Of a DNA stretch of 64,000 nucleotides, positions 45,029-55,357 are shown in pieces; positions within the stretch are counted from its first letter, which is position 1; each line of letters opens with the position of its first letter. The notes below the pieces were generated by a model. The model was not told where the DNA came from and did no database searches. It worked only from the letters and a program-made list of their open reading frames with translations. The position numbers were made by a program, and so were the translations under genes. The stretch covers positions 274,165-338,164 of the forward strand of contig NZ_AQGV01000009.1 in the NCBI RefSeq assembly GCF_014858725.1, read 5' to 3'. This stretch comes from Pseudoalteromonas aurantia 208. Its GTDB lineage: Bacteria > Pseudomonadota > Gammaproteobacteria > Enterobacterales > Alteromonadaceae.

Positions 45029-46741
45029 TTAAGCGTGGAAGTCTGTTTTTGAGACTTTAACTTCGGCAACAATGCCTTTGCGGATCACAAAGTCACCAAA
45101 ACACTCATCTTGCTCACGCTCATTTACCCACTGACCGATTAAGGTATCTAGTGCAGGTAAATACACTTCTTCGCCTACATTTTCTAAGTATAATTTAGGC
45201 ACCCTTGTACCTTCTTTATTACCACCTAGATATACGTTATATTTACCAGGCCCTTTGCCCACTAAACCAACTTCCGCTAAAAGCGCACGGCCACAGCCAT
45301 TAGGGCAACCCACAACACGCAATATGATGCTGTCATTCGCAACTTCATGCTTTATCAGCAACTGCTCAACTTTAGTAACTAAGTCAGGTAAATATCGTTC
45401 AGCTTCAGCCATCGCAAGTGGACATGTTGGTAATGACACGCAGGCCATTGAGTTTTTCCGTTGTTCAGTATCCGTATCATCAATCAAGCCGTGTTCGCGT
45501 GCTATTTTTTCAATTTCCGCTTTTTGCTCTGTTGGTACACCAGCGATGATCAAGTTCTGATTCGCAGTCATGCGGAAATCACCTTGGTGTATTTCTGCAA
45601 TTTTTCGACAGCCCGTTTTCAACGCTTTCTCTGGATAATCTAAAATACGACCATTTTGAATAAATAGGGTTAAATGATGCTTGCCATCAATTCCCTCAAC
45701 CCAGCCAATGCGATCACCTCGATGTGTAAACACATAAGGTCTGCTCTGAGCAAACTTAACACCCGCTCGATTTTCAACTTCAGCTTTAAACTCATCAATA
45801 CCAAACGTATCTAGCGTGTATTTCGTCTTGGCGTTTTTACGGTTAACACGGTTACCCCAATCACGCTGCACCGATACAACATGCTCAGCGATCTTTAGCG
45901 TGTGCTCTAGTGGAATGAAACCGAAATCATCCGCTTTACGAGGGTAAGTATTCACATCACCATGTGTCATGGCTAAGCCACCGCCAACTAACACGTTAAA
46001 GCCAACCAATTTACCGTTTTCTTCAATTGCAACAAAGTTCAAGTCATTTGCATGCACATCTACTTCATTGTTTGGAGGAATTGTGACGGTTGTTTTAAAC
46101 TTACGTGGTAAGTAAGTTGATCCAAGAATTGGTTCAATATCCGTTGTATCTTTACGCTCACCATTTAGCCAAATTTCTAAATAGGCGCGTGTTTTTGGCA
46201 GTAAGTGTTCCGAAATTTTTGCTGCCCACTCATAGGCTTCTTGGTGAAGCTCTGACTCAACCGGATTAGTAGTACACAGTACATTACGGTTCACATCACC
46301 CGCAGTTGCAATTGAATCAATGCCTACATCATGCAATGTTAAATGCATTTCTTTGATATTTGGTTTTAATACACCATGAAACTGAAACGTTTGACGCGTT
46401 GTTAAACGAATACTGCCATACATGGTTTTTTCGCCAGCAAACTTATCTACTGCAAGCCATTGCTCTGGTTTGATAATACCACCTGGCATACGTGCCCTAA
46501 GCATTACATTATGTAAAGGTTCAAGCTTTTGCTTGGTTCGCTCTGGACGAATATCACGGTCATCTTGTTGATACATGCCGTGGAATCGGATCAACTGAAA
46601 GTTATCTGCTGTAAAACCACCGGTGAGTGGATCAGACAGGTCTTCGGTAATCGTGCCGCGTAAATGCTCACTTTGTGTTTTTAAACGTTCGTTATCTGCA
46701 AACTTAACGTTTTGATCATGCTTACTATTGGGCTTGCTCAT
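45029..46741 (-). CDS. cysI: Sulfite reductase hemoprotein subunit
   Basis: A 570-residue siroheme/4Fe-4S protein that reduces sulfite to sulfide with CysJ. Iron-sulfur ligands are [19 protein letters not shown] near residue 433 and [20 protein letters not shown] near 480 (Cys-x5-Cys plus Cys-x3-Cys). Haem-pocket residues occur in [20 protein letters not shown] near 110 and [15 protein letters not shown] near 250. Length equals the E. coli protein (570). It lies between cysJ (74 nt away) and cysH. Confidence 0.98.
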   Translation of the reverse strand: MSKPNSKHDQNVKFADNERLKTQSEHLRGTITEDLSDPLTGGFTADNFQLIRFHGMYQQDDRDIRPERTKQKLEPLHNVMLRARMPGGIIKPEQWLAVDKFAGEKTMYGSIRLTTRQTFQFHGVLKPNIKEMHLTLHDVGIDSIATAGDVNRNVLCTTNPVESELHQEAYEWAAKISEHLLPKTRAYLEIWLNGERKDTTDIEPILGSTYLPRKFKTTVTIPPNNEVDVHANDLNFVAIEENGKLVGFNVLVGGGLAMTHGDVNTYPRKADDFGFIPLEHTLKIAEHVVSVQRDWGNRVNRKNAKTKYTLDTFGIDEFKAEVENRAGVKFAQSRPYVFTHRGDRIGWVEGIDGKHHLTLFIQNGRILDYPEKALKTGCRKIAEIHQGDFRMTANQNLIIAGVPTEQKAEIEKIAREHGLIDDTDTEQRKNSMACVSLPTCPLAMAEAERYLPDLVTKVEQLLIKHEVANDSIILRVVGCPNGCGRALLAEVGLVGKGPGKYNVYLGGNKEGTRVPKLYLENVGEEVYLPALDTLIGQWVNEREQDECFGDFVIRKGIVAEVKVSKTDFHA

Positions 46742-46815
46742 TTATTAATTCCTAAATACTTTACTTTGACGGTATACCCCACGCGCATCGCAGGATATAT
46801 AAGCACACGCACCGA

Positions 46816-48630
46816 TTAATAGACGTCTTTTTGGTAGCGGTTTGCACTACGCAACTCTTTCAAATATAACTCTGCTTGCTCATCATCTTTACCACCATGC
46901 GCTTTAACAATATCCACAAGAGCTTGATGAACATCTTTGGCCATGCGGTTTGCATCACCACATACATAAAAATGTGCGCCTTTTTCTAACCAAGCAAACA
47001 CCGCTGCGCCTTTTTCACGCAATCGGTCTTGCACATAAATTTTTTCAGCTTGATCACGGCTAAATGCCAAATCAATATGGGTTAACAAGCCTGATTTTAC
47101 ATAGCCTTGTAATTCCACTTGATATAAGAAATCTTGGGTGAAGTTAGGGTTACCGAAAAACAACCAGTTATCACCTTGCGCTTCTCGCGCATCACGCTCT
47201 TGTAAAAACGCTCTAAATGGTGCGATACCGGTACCTGGACCCACCATAATAACCGGTGTTGTATCATCGCTCGGTAAACGGAAATTATCGTTATGCTCGC
47301 TAAATATTTTTACGCTTACCCCTTCTTCAGCGCGTTGCGCCAAATAACCAGAGCAGCCACCGAAGTGCTGCTCTCCAAACGCTTCGAACTCAACTAACCC
47401 CACAGTTAAGTGTACTTCTTCTTCCACTTCCGCTTGGCTTGAGGCAATTGAATACAAACGCGCTTGTAGCTTACGACAGCTATCTGCTAATTCTTGCGCT
47501 GTGATATCAGCTGGATTTTGTAAAATAATATCAAACACTTGACGAGGCTCGATATATTCACGCATTGCAGCTTTATCTTCCACTAATGCCAAAAGCGCCG
47601 AGTTACCTGTCGCTTGCCCGTACTTCTCTACAAAACCTGGATAAGATTGCGTCAATTCTAGTTTTTCAATAAGCGCGGTACGAATATCTAGGATCTCTTT
47701 ACCCAATGTAACTTGTGCATCAGCCACGATCCCTAATGTACTGAGAATCGCGTCAACTTGTGTCTCATCATTTAAGAAATACACACCTAAGGAGTCTCCT
47801 GGCGTGTAAGTAATATCAGAACCCTCTAGTGAAATCTCAACATGGCGTACATCTTTACTTGAGTCTCTACCGGTAATTTTTTGGACTACACTGAGCTCAG
47901 CTGAAAATGGATTTTGCTTCGTATATTGACTTGATGCTGCAGTAGGTACCCCAAATGGCATAGTCACAACATTGCCACCAGCACTTTGCTGTGCTTGCAA
48001 TTGCGGTTCAAACACCGCTAATGCATCTGTAATCCACTGTTGTGCTTGCTCGTCATAATCCACATCAAGATCTGCTCGAGGAAAGGCAACTTCAGCGCCT
48101 AACTTAACTAAACGCTCTTCAAAATCAATGGCCGTTTGGCAGAAAAACTCGTAACTTGAATCACCCAAACCAATCACAGCTATTTGCGTACTGTCTAATT
48201 TAGGAGCCTTCTTACTGGCAATAAATGCATGTAATGCTTCTGCATCCTCAGGAGGCTCTCCTTCCCCATAAGTCGATACCACCACCACTACAAACTTCTC
48301 TTTTTTCAATGCCGACGTTTTATAATCAGACATGCTTACTAGTTTAACCGCCAAGCCTCGTGATTCAGCTTGCTCTTTCAGCTGAGTAGCAACGCCTTTC
48401 GCGTTACCTGTTTGTGAACCATATAATATGGTGAGTGGCAAAGCATCGCCTGCTGGTGTAGCCGTTTGCCCCACAACTCCACTTAATGCCGCTGTATTTG
48501 CATTTGCAGCCAAATACCCACTAACCCATGCCTGTTGAATAGGGTTCAGTTCTGCAACCAAACCTTGTAGTTTTTGCACTTGCTCTTGTGTGAGCGGGCT
48601 TGCCGCAGCACTAAGTTGACTCAACAACAT
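46816..48630 (-). CDS. cysJ: Sulfite reductase flavoprotein subunit
   Basis: A 604-residue diflavin reductase, about the length of E. coli CysJ (599). Flavodoxin domain: LTILYGSQTGNAKGVA near residue 65 and VVVVSTYGEGEPPEDAEAL near 115, then YEFFCQTAIDFE. FAD/NADPH half: RLYSIASSQAEVEEEVHLTVG, GGCSGYLA, MVGPGTGIAPFRAFLQER near 460 and HFYVCGDANRMAKDVH. It passes electrons from NADPH via FAD and FMN to CysI. First gene of cysJIH; the upstream region is AT-rich and contains a GTTATTAATAAC palindrome. Confidence 0.97.
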   Translation of the reverse strand: MLLSQLSAAASPLTQEQVQKLQGLVAELNPIQQAWVSGYLAANANTAALSGVVGQTATPAGDALPLTILYGSQTGNAKGVATQLKEQAESRGLAVKLVSMSDYKTSALKKEKFVVVVVSTYGEGEPPEDAEALHAFIASKKAPKLDSTQIAVIGLGDSSYEFFCQTAIDFEERLVKLGAEVAFPRADLDVDYDEQAQQWITDALAVFEPQLQAQQSAGGNVVTMPFGVPTAASSQYTKQNPFSAELSVVQKITGRDSSKDVRHVEISLEGSDITYTPGDSLGVYFLNDETQVDAILSTLGIVADAQVTLGKEILDIRTALIEKLELTQSYPGFVEKYGQATGNSALLALVEDKAAMREYIEPRQVFDIILQNPADITAQELADSCRKLQARLYSIASSQAEVEEEVHLTVGLVEFEAFGEQHFGGCSGYLAQRAEEGVSVKIFSEHNDNFRLPSDDTTPVIMVGPGTGIAPFRAFLQERDAREAQGDNWLFFGNPNFTQDFLYQVELQGYVKSGLLTHIDLAFSRDQAEKIYVQDRLREKGAAVFAWLEKGAHFYVCGDANRMAKDVHQALVDIVKAHGGKDDEQAELYLKELRSANRYQKDVY

Positions 48631-48762
48631 TAAAAATTCCCCGTAACCCTAAACTATTTTTTGCTTAGATTGCTCATCTACAACGCCCTTACACGATGTA
48701 AGGATTTATGAGTTGAAAGCATACGCATCTCTACGAGTAAGAAAAAGACGAAGATCTGCTTT

Positions 48763-48787
48763 GTTATTCCATTTGGTTATTAATAAC
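48763..48787. promoter_or_regulatory. Palindromic element between cysJ and the endonuclease gene
   Basis: The 306-nt divergent region contains GTTATT (48763-48768) and, 13 nt on, the perfect palindrome GTTATTAATAAC (48776-48787), about 140 nt upstream of the cysJ start. Repeated GTTATT half-sites resemble regulator binding sites; CysB is the natural candidate, but no clear consensus match is claimed. Confidence 0.35.
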
Positions 48788-48936
48788 GGGAAATTCCAAC
48801 AAAAACAGCTTAAAAGAATTGTTTCAAATTAGGCAACTCTAAAGTTAACATGTGCTCAACAAGTTCTGTATAAAAATTGATCTTGTTTTACTTCTAAAAA
48901 ACAATAACTCTTTAAACTAAATATAGAGAGAAAATA

Positions 48937-50565
48937 ATGAAACACGGGAACAAAGCAGCTCTGTCGATCTTAGCTGCCACATTTGGACTAGTAACAAGTG
49001 GTCATGCGGCCGCAAATGTTGCTAACGGTAACTTCGAATCTTGGCAACAAGGTAAACCAACACAATGGAGTACCATTGATAGTGGTATCTCTATCACAGA
49101 AAATAACACCATAGTTAAGAGTGGTGTTTCATCCGCTCAAGTGACAGTCACTACAGCATCACAGAGCAATACGGACTTACTACAGTCGGTTACGGTGAAA
49201 GCCGGCCAAACATATGATTTTAGTACGTGGGTATACCATACTGAAGGTAAAGTTAAAGCACGCCTTATTATCGATGGTTACCAAAACTATTCAGACCCAT
49301 TTAATACCCAACAATGGCAAAAGTTAAGCTATCAATACACAGCCAATACAGACAAAGTGATTAATGTTGGCTTACGCTTTTACGATACCAGTGGCTTTGA
49401 TGGTAGTGAAATTGTTTACTTAGACGACTTTCAACCATCGATAGCCACACCGCCACCGCCTAATGCATGTACAAAAAATACCTTAACGATAAAACTCACT
49501 ACAGATAAATACGCGAGTGAAACAAGCTGGAAACTTAACACAGCACAAGGAAGTACCGTAGCAAGCGGTGCTGACTTTGCGAACAATACAACACATACTG
49601 AAACATTATGCGTTGCTGATGGATCGTACAGCTTTGTTATTTCTGATAGCTATGGCGATGGAATTTGTTGTGAATTTGGCAATGGAGAATATTTACTAAC
49701 GCATAACAATCAAACAATTGCTAGTGGCTCTTCTTTTACAAATCAAAAAACACATAACTTCACACTCGGTAGTGATGGTGGTGATAATGGAGGGGGTACA
49801 CCTGGCGATTATTATGCATCAACAACCGGTTTGACAGGGTATGCACTAAAAACTCAGTTACACACGATTATCCAAACACACAACTCACAAGGGTATAGCG
49901 CGATTTGGCAGTTCATAGATAAATCGGAAAGAGATAATTACTTTGAAAAAGACAACTCAGTACTCGACCGTTACTCTGAGAAACCTTCAACCAATGATGC
50001 GTATAATTTTGTTGCCGTAACCAATCAATGCGGTTCATATCGAGGAGAAGGTGATTGTTATAATCGTGAGCACTCTTTTCCAAAAAGTTGGTTTGGCGGA
50101 AAAGTAGAGCCAATGAACTCTGACATTCACCATATATTTGCCACTGACGGCTTTGTTAACTCCAAACGCAGTAACTTTCCATTCGGCGAGGTTGCATCTG
50201 CGAGCTTTACCTCAACAAATGGCAGTAAAGTAGGTTCCGCAACCAGTACATTAAACTACAATGGCACAGTATTTGAGCCAATAGATAAATTCAAAGGTGA
50301 TTTTGCGCGGGTGTATTTCTATATTGCAACACGTTATGAAAATACCATTGGGAGTTGGCAAAATAACACCACTTATAGCAACGCCGTTTTAGATGGTAGT
50401 ACTGGACGTGTTTTCGAGCCCTGGGTTATTGCAATGCTACTACGCTGGCATCAACTTGATCCTGTCGATGATATTGAAACAGCTCGGAATCAAGCTGCCT
50501 ATGAATTCCAAGGGAATCGTAACCCCTACGTGGACCACCCTGAATTCGTTTCCAAGATATGGTGA
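48937..50565 (+). CDS. Secreted multidomain endonuclease I
   Basis: A 542-residue exported nuclease. Order: signal peptide (about 1-26, TFGLVTSGHAAANVA), a carbohydrate-binding-like beta domain (about 28-165, NGNFESWQQGKPTQWSTID...), a second beta domain with ITLKLTTDKY-like content and SDSYGDGICCEFGNGEY (about 178-278), a glycine-rich linker GSDGGDNGGGTPGD, and the endonuclease I domain (290-542) with CYNREHSFPKSWFGG near 373 and DIHHIFATDGFVNSKR near 395, which hold the catalytic His and metal residues. It resembles extracellular DNases of Alteromonadales, probably degrading environmental DNA. Two added domains make it larger than EndA (about 235 residues). Confidence 0.9.
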   Translation: MKHGNKAALSILAATFGLVTSGHAAANVANGNFESWQQGKPTQWSTIDSGISITENNTIVKSGVSSAQVTVTTASQSNTDLLQSVTVKAGQTYDFSTWVYHTEGKVKARLIIDGYQNYSDPFNTQQWQKLSYQYTANTDKVINVGLRFYDTSGFDGSEIVYLDDFQPSIATPPPPNACTKNTLTIKLTTDKYASETSWKLNTAQGSTVASGADFANNTTHTETLCVADGSYSFVISDSYGDGICCEFGNGEYLLTHNNQTIASGSSFTNQKTHNFTLGSDGGDNGGGTPGDYYASTTGLTGYALKTQLHTIIQTHNSQGYSAIWQFIDKSERDNYFEKDNSVLDRYSEKPSTNDAYNFVAVTNQCGSYRGEGDCYNREHSFPKSWFGGKVEPMNSDIHHIFATDGFVNSKRSNFPFGEVASASFTSTNGSKVGSATSTLNYNGTVFEPIDKFKGDFARVYFYIATRYENTIGSWQNNTTYSNAVLDGSTGRVFEPWVIAMLLRWHQLDPVDDIETARNQAAYEFQGNRNPYVDHPEFVSKIW

Positions 50566-50599
50566 TCACACTATGCCTTAGCTAATAAAGCGCTGCTTT

Positions 50600-50863
50600 A
50601 GGGGCTGTTGATCTTTGCTGTTCTATTTTTGTTCTCTTTGAGCATGCTTTTATCGCGGCGCTTAATATGTGGCCTAGTAATCTAAGTGAATATTAAGCAA
50701 CAAAGAGAAAGGGGTGCTCAAAAGAACCGCTAGGCAGCGCTTGATTGGCTTTTCTACTATGTTATCGGCTGACTCACATGGAATTACCATGCTACGCAGC
50801 CTCTGCCCTGTATAAAAACCAATCAAACTGCTGAAAAATAAACCTGAAAGATCAATAGCTCCT
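50600..50863. mobile_element. 264-bp foldback MITE with TA flanks
   Basis: Ends AGGGGCTGTTGATCTTT (50600-50616) and AAAGATCAATAGCTCCT (50847-50863) are inverted repeats matching at 15 of 17 positions. TA dinucleotides flank both ends when GGGG...CTCC is taken as the terminus, as in Tc1/IS630 target duplication. Inside are nested stems: GTTCTCTTTGAGCA (50631-50644) with TGCTCAAAAGAAC (50715-50727), CTTAATA (50661-50667) with TATTAAG (50691-50697), TTGATTGGCTTTT (50741-50753) with AAAAACCAATCAA (50814-50826), and CATGG/CCATG. It has no coding capacity. Confidence 0.75.
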
Positions 50864-50873
50864 AATTATCTAT

Positions 50874-50900
50874 AAAAAAACGGCCTAATCCTTTAGGCCG
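50874..50900 (-). terminator. Terminator of the DUF3103 gene
   Basis: CGGCCTAA and TTAGGCCG form a perfect 8-bp stem around TCCT, with an A-run at 50874-50880 that becomes a T-run on the minus strand, 20 nt after the stop. Confidence 0.88.
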
Positions 50901-50920
50901 TAACCGACACTGCGGGGAAT

Positions 50921-52084
50921 CTATCTTGGGTTAATCGTAACAGGTTTAATGGTCACCTTTGCATTACCACTGGCGCCCATGTGAGCATCGTAGTGCTGCC
51001 CTTCAAATAAGGTATAAAATACATCAATATAATCGTCATCATTGCTAAACCAATGCGCAGGCATCGCCTTTATCAATTGATTCGTTAATTGCGGAATAAT
51101 GGCATACCCTTGTACATTCGCATCAGGAATAGCCCGCATAGCTTGCGTGACAATATCTAAAAAGGTGGTCGCTAATGTTTGGTAGTTTGTATTATCATCT
51201 TGCTCCATTAACAATACATCTGCCGCTTGCCAACGGTACCGATTCCAATGGATCAGGGTTTGATTTGGGGTATAATCACGACCATCATGGTCTAAGTACG
51301 GCATATCAACAATATCAAGTACAGGTTTATCACGACTCGGACTCACCCCAGTAACAATTGCATACACCTCCGCACTGCCTGAAATCCAAGGCTCTTCATC
51401 ATCGTTTAAACGAATACGCTGTAAGTTACTGGTCGATAAGCTTTCTACATTAGAAGCTTGTTCGATATTTCTCGGCAAGGACCCCTGATCATTTAAAGTG
51501 AAGATATTCCGCATTATTGCCAGACCTTCACGCGCACTTTTCTTGCTGTCTATTTCAACAATTAATACGGGACGAGTAGGCATTCTATGCGCATCTAATA
51601 GGTGCATGTTGCCATTTTGGTCATAGGCTTCAACATAGAGCCATGTTTTATCGTCACCTTTAGGCGCAAATGCAACTAATGGCGTAACCCCTTCAAGCCA
51701 ACTTTCAAGCATAGAGCTGTCAGCAAGTCGCAATTGATAAATTGCATCATTGCTTAAAGTAAGACCCTTTAATCTTCTCGTATAATGAGATGCCAGACGT
51801 AATTTATCTGCCGCGGTGCCTTGTAACAAACTTGAAGTTAATGGCACAGCTAAACGGTGCGGACTCATGATTGATGTTAATTTAGGGGTCAGGGATTCGA
51901 CTTCTTTAGCAAGAAACTTAGATATATTACTTTTTATATCAACGACCTGATGTTCCCCATAAGAAAAAGCATCCACTTCGGGAAACAAAGTCGTTATTTT
52001 TTGCTCCTGAATTTGTGATGAATGGGCATTGAATCCAGCTGCAACCATTAAGGCCGGGAGCATTATTTTTGTTCTTAATTTCAT
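50921..52084 (-). CDS. Secreted protein, probably DUF3103 family
   Basis: A 387-residue exported protein with a signal peptide (LPALMVAAGFNAHS). From memory it most resembles the DUF3103 family of Vibrio and Pseudoalteromonas. Segments VYAIVTGVSPSRDKPVLDIVDMPYLDHDGRDYTPNQTLIHWNRYRWQAADVLLMEQDDNTNY suggest a beta-rich fold with conserved Asp/Asn. No catalytic signature was recognised. It converges with the endonuclease gene, the MITE lying between. Confidence 0.6.
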   Translation of the reverse strand: MKLRTKIMLPALMVAAGFNAHSSQIQEQKITTLFPEVDAFSYGEHQVVDIKSNISKFLAKEVESLTPKLTSIMSPHRLAVPLTSSLLQGTAADKLRLASHYTRRLKGLTLSNDAIYQLRLADSSMLESWLEGVTPLVAFAPKGDDKTWLYVEAYDQNGNMHLLDAHRMPTRPVLIVEIDSKKSAREGLAIMRNIFTLNDQGSLPRNIEQASNVESLSTSNLQRIRLNDDEEPWISGSAEVYAIVTGVSPSRDKPVLDIVDMPYLDHDGRDYTPNQTLIHWNRYRWQAADVLLMEQDDNTNYQTLATTFLDIVTQAMRAIPDANVQGYAIIPQLTNQLIKAMPAHWFSNDDDYIDVFYTLFEGQHYDAHMGASGNAKVTIKPVTINPR

Positions 52085-52266
52085 CTTCCAATCCTATTAT
52101 TATCCACGTGTGTTGGATATTGAAGATAAAACTAACAACAAAAAATATCAACAAATTAATACAAATTTAACAAAATAATTTACAAGTGAATCAAAGAATA
52201 AAAATAAACCTATTATTTATTATAGAGTTATTGTTATTTATTGCGGTGAGATCATAGGTAGAGTTA

Positions 52267-52290
52267 AAGACCTAATTATGTTTAGGTCTT
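52267..52290 (-). terminator. Hairpin after the 125-aa hypothetical gene
   Basis: AAGACCTAA and TTAGGTCTT form a 9-bp perfect stem around TTATGT. A weak T-run follows on the minus strand. Confidence 0.6.
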
Positions 52291-52308
52291 ACACAACTGC
52301 AACATACT

Positions 52309-52686
52309 TTACTCTGCTGGGTACAGAGTGATTTCTATTCCTGCGCCAATCGCTGAAATACGTAATAAAGTATCGGCATGTAGCGCTTGAGAATAGCATT
52401 TAGGTGACGCGCCTGAATTAAAGCCAATGTCAAAAGTACGCTTTGAACAAGACAACCACTGTTTCAATCCAGCTTTAGTACAAGACTCTATTAATTCACA
52501 TAGATGGTTAATTGCTTTATCGGGACTAATCACATCAGCATTGGCTTCAATTCGTGCTAATTGACGATATTCATCTTTGTCATAGTGCAATATCACAGCA
52601 TCTTTTTTAAGGTCACTCACTAATGCACTAATGTCATGTTTAGATTCTAGCTCGAGATCCACGTTTAAAAACTGAATTTCTGACAT
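52309..52686 (-). CDS. Hypothetical protein, 125 aa
   Basis: A soluble protein without signal or membrane segments: LNVDLELESKHDISALVSDLKKDAVILHYD at the start, KRTFDIGFNSGASPKCYSQAL near residue 85 and GAGIEITLYPAE at the end. The ending and two-strand layout recall DUF4279-type immunity/antitoxin-like proteins, but I cannot assign it. A small terminator lies downstream. Confidence 0.55.
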   Translation of the reverse strand: MSEIQFLNVDLELESKHDISALVSDLKKDAVILHYDKDEYRQLARIEANADVISPDKAINHLCELIESCTKAGLKQWLSCSKRTFDIGFNSGASPKCYSQALHADTLLRISAIGAGIEITLYPAE

Positions 52687-52857
52687 GTTTTCTGATTTAC
52701 CTTATGTAGTATAAAAATTAACGGTGCTGCAAGGTAAAGTGTAACCAAGTAACGCCATGCTGGCTATAACAAACTCACTCTGCGACAATTTAACGCAGTG
52801 ACAGTACCTAAAATTACCGTAAACTGACATTATTAAAAACTCGACACTAGAATAGAG

Positions 52858-53571
52858 ATGATCAAAAACTTATTGAAGCCTGCGCGTAAAATACATAAAT
52901 GGTTAGGGTATTTGCTTGCATTGCAAATTTTTGCATGGTTATTGGGTGGGCTTGTGATGAGTGCAATCCCATTAGAGAAAGTCCATGGCAAGCATTTAGC
53001 TAAACGCCATATAGATTCCCCCTTTTCTCGTCAACATTATACTGCTGACTTAAACTTACTTACAAACACCATGTCACAGCTCACATCTGTGTCATTTATT
53101 CATTTTCTTGATACACCCGTCATTAAAGCGATTGGTCAACAGACACATTGGTTTGACGGCATCAGTGGCAAAGTACTCGCGCAACCGATTGAGCAAGATA
53201 TTCATAAACAGGCTTATTTACACTATTTAGGCGAAGGAAAAATAGCGTCATCACATTATTTTGCATCCGGACCAAGAGAAATCGGCTATAAAAAGCATGT
53301 CTGGCAGGTTACCTTCAATGATTGGCAAAATACAACCATTTACCTCAATGCCCACAGTGGTGAAATAATCACTATTAGAAGCAATATATGGCGTATTTTT
53401 GATTTTTTTTGGATGCTCCATATTATGGACTACGATGAAAGAGATGACTTTAACAACCCCTTACTAATCAGTTTCGCGACGGTAAGTGTATTATTTTGCT
53501 TAACTGGCATGTTGCTTCTTTTTCAATCCCGCCCTCGGAGGAAGCGCAACATACGTAAAACCTCGTCGTAA
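52858..53571 (+). CDS. PepSY domain membrane protein
   Basis: A 237-residue protein with an N-terminal membrane helix (LLALQIFAWLLGGLVMSAI) preceded by ARKIHKWLGYL, a PepSY-like periplasmic segment (about 90-190, GYKKHVWQVTFNDWQNTTIYLNAHSGEIITI) and a C-terminal helix (LLISFATVSVLFCLTGMLLLFQS). The histidine in HKWLG and the MLHIMDYDERDDF segment resemble the PepSY-TM family, often near iron or redox proteins. Function unknown. Confidence 0.8.
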   Translation: MIKNLLKPARKIHKWLGYLLALQIFAWLLGGLVMSAIPLEKVHGKHLAKRHIDSPFSRQHYTADLNLLTNTMSQLTSVSFIHFLDTPVIKAIGQQTHWFDGISGKVLAQPIEQDIHKQAYLHYLGEGKIASSHYFASGPREIGYKKHVWQVTFNDWQNTTIYLNAHSGEIITIRSNIWRIFDFFWMLHIMDYDERDDFNNPLLISFATVSVLFCLTGMLLLFQSRPRRKRNIRKTSS

Positions 53572-53746
53572 CACTCGGCACTCAGAGCTTATTTGTACAG
53601 GCGCAGGAACGTTACTAGGAAGATGTGAAAAGAGGGCTCAGCCTTCAACGTTCGGTTATCAATGTAACGCAACAAATATTGCTATTGACCATATTAGTTG
53701 CTAATTTCTACACATAGTAATGACATTTGACCACTAGGTACTATTA

Positions 53747-55357
53747 ATGAATTTTCACTCTTGTGCTATATTTTCTGCGGGCTTAAGTCTGTCTTTAATG
53801 TTACTAACCGGGTGTGGTGGTTCTGGTGGCAGTACAGCTGATAGTCCAGCACAAAATAGTACGACACCAAACAGCGCCACACCGCCCGACGCAACTTGGC
53901 AGTTTGGTCAATTTACTGCTGCTGAAAACTTTATTAATCACTGCTCGAATCCTAGAACAGGCATTGATCCATATGAAAACCAGCCTTTTCCTGATCAAGC
54001 TGGCTCTATACAACATGAAAAAATGTGGCTACGTTCACTCACTCACTCAACCTATTTATGGTATGACGAAGTAGAAGATAATGATCCTAAGAACTTTGAC
54101 AGTGTGTCACAGTATTTTGATTCTTTAAAAACATTTCAAACTACCCCTTCAGGTAATCAAAAAGACCAATTTCATTTTACTCAAACTTACGATGCTTATA
54201 AAAAAGAATCGCAATCAGGCGTATCCTCTGGTTATGGGCTTCGTTGGGCAGCAATAAGTACTAAGCCTCCTAGAATATATCGCGTTGCATATATGCAAGA
54301 TAACTCTCCAGCGGCCTTAGCTGGGTTTAAGCGCGGAGACACTATAGTCGCTATTAATAACATCGATATAAACTCAAATAACACAGAAGCACTCATTAAT
54401 GGGCTCAGCCCAACTAACGGAAGCACTCACACATTTACAATCTCACGTTCCGGACAAACTGAGTCAATTGATATAGCGGTTACCGCAGGTGATATTGCCT
54501 TGTCGCCAGTGCAAAATGCTAAAACCTTTACTGCAGGAGAAAAAACGGTTGGTTATGTGCAATTCAATCAGTTTATCAGTGCTGGGCAAGCGGGCTTAAT
54601 CTCGGCTTTCAACCAATTTAACAACGCCAATGTCAACGCGCTCGTCCTAGATATGCGTTATAACGGGGGTGGCCTTGTTGATATGGCAGCACAGCTTGGC
54701 TATATGGTCGCTGGAGCAAGTAATAGCACCTTTAGTCAAACCATTCACAATGATAAACAATCAGCAAAAAATCGCAGCGTTGGGTTTGAGCGAAGAATGA
54801 TAAATTGGGATACGCTGCAGTACACTGATACAACCCTACCTAGCCTCAACTTAGATACCGTATATATCCTCAGTACTGCTAGCACCTGCTCAGCAAGTGA
54901 ACTTATCATCAATGGACTACGCGGTATCGATGTTAATGTAGTACTTATTGGTTCGAAAACATGCGGTAAGCCATATGGTTTTACTCCCGCTCCAAATTGT
55001 GGCCAAGTTTATTACACCGTACAGTTTAAAAGTGCAAATGCGAAGGGGTTCGGTGACTATGCGGACGGATTCACGCCAATCGATAGTGACCTCGGTGCCA
55101 CAGAATTAGGCTTAACGGCAAATGTATCAGGCTGCACTGTAGCGGATGATTTTACGCAGCCACTAGGCAATCCAAATGAAGCCCAATTACAGGCTGCATT
55201 AACACATATAGAAACAGGGGGTTGTCCTGTATCACTTGTTAATCGCCCTATCCAACAGAGCACCGCATCTAATCACAACAAAGGGGTTAGTTTAACGCTC
55301 CCCAATGCCATTTGGCAAAATAATACTATCTATACCATTATTAATGAGCAAAAATAA
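53747..55357 (+). CDS. Lipoprotein S41 peptidase with PDZ domain
   Basis: A 536-residue tail-specific-protease-like enzyme. Lipobox LTGC at residue 23, an N-terminal helical region with LWYDEVEDNDPKNF, a PDZ domain near 185-245 (YMQDNSPAALAGFKRGDTIVAINNIDI), and a S41 catalytic domain (245-450) with NALVLDMRYNGGGLVDMAAQL, ASTCSASELIINGLRG, whose Ser in CSAS is probably the nucleophile, and GSKTCGKPYGFTPAP. The motif order is of CtpA/tricorn-like proteases. It overlaps the 131-aa lipoprotein gene by one base. Confidence 0.9.
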   Translation: MNFHSCAIFSAGLSLSLMLLTGCGGSGGSTADSPAQNSTTPNSATPPDATWQFGQFTAAENFINHCSNPRTGIDPYENQPFPDQAGSIQHEKMWLRSLTHSTYLWYDEVEDNDPKNFDSVSQYFDSLKTFQTTPSGNQKDQFHFTQTYDAYKKESQSGVSSGYGLRWAAISTKPPRIYRVAYMQDNSPAALAGFKRGDTIVAINNIDINSNNTEALINGLSPTNGSTHTFTISRSGQTESIDIAVTAGDIALSPVQNAKTFTAGEKTVGYVQFNQFISAGQAGLISAFNQFNNANVNALVLDMRYNGGGLVDMAAQLGYMVAGASNSTFSQTIHNDKQSAKNRSVGFERRMINWDTLQYTDTTLPSLNLDTVYILSTASTCSASELIINGLRGIDVNVVLIGSKTCGKPYGFTPAPNCGQVYYTVQFKSANAKGFGDYADGFTPIDSDLGATELGLTANVSGCTVADDFTQPLGNPNEAQLQAALTHIETGGCPVSLVNRPIQQSTASNHNKGVSLTLPNAIWQNNTIYTIINEQK

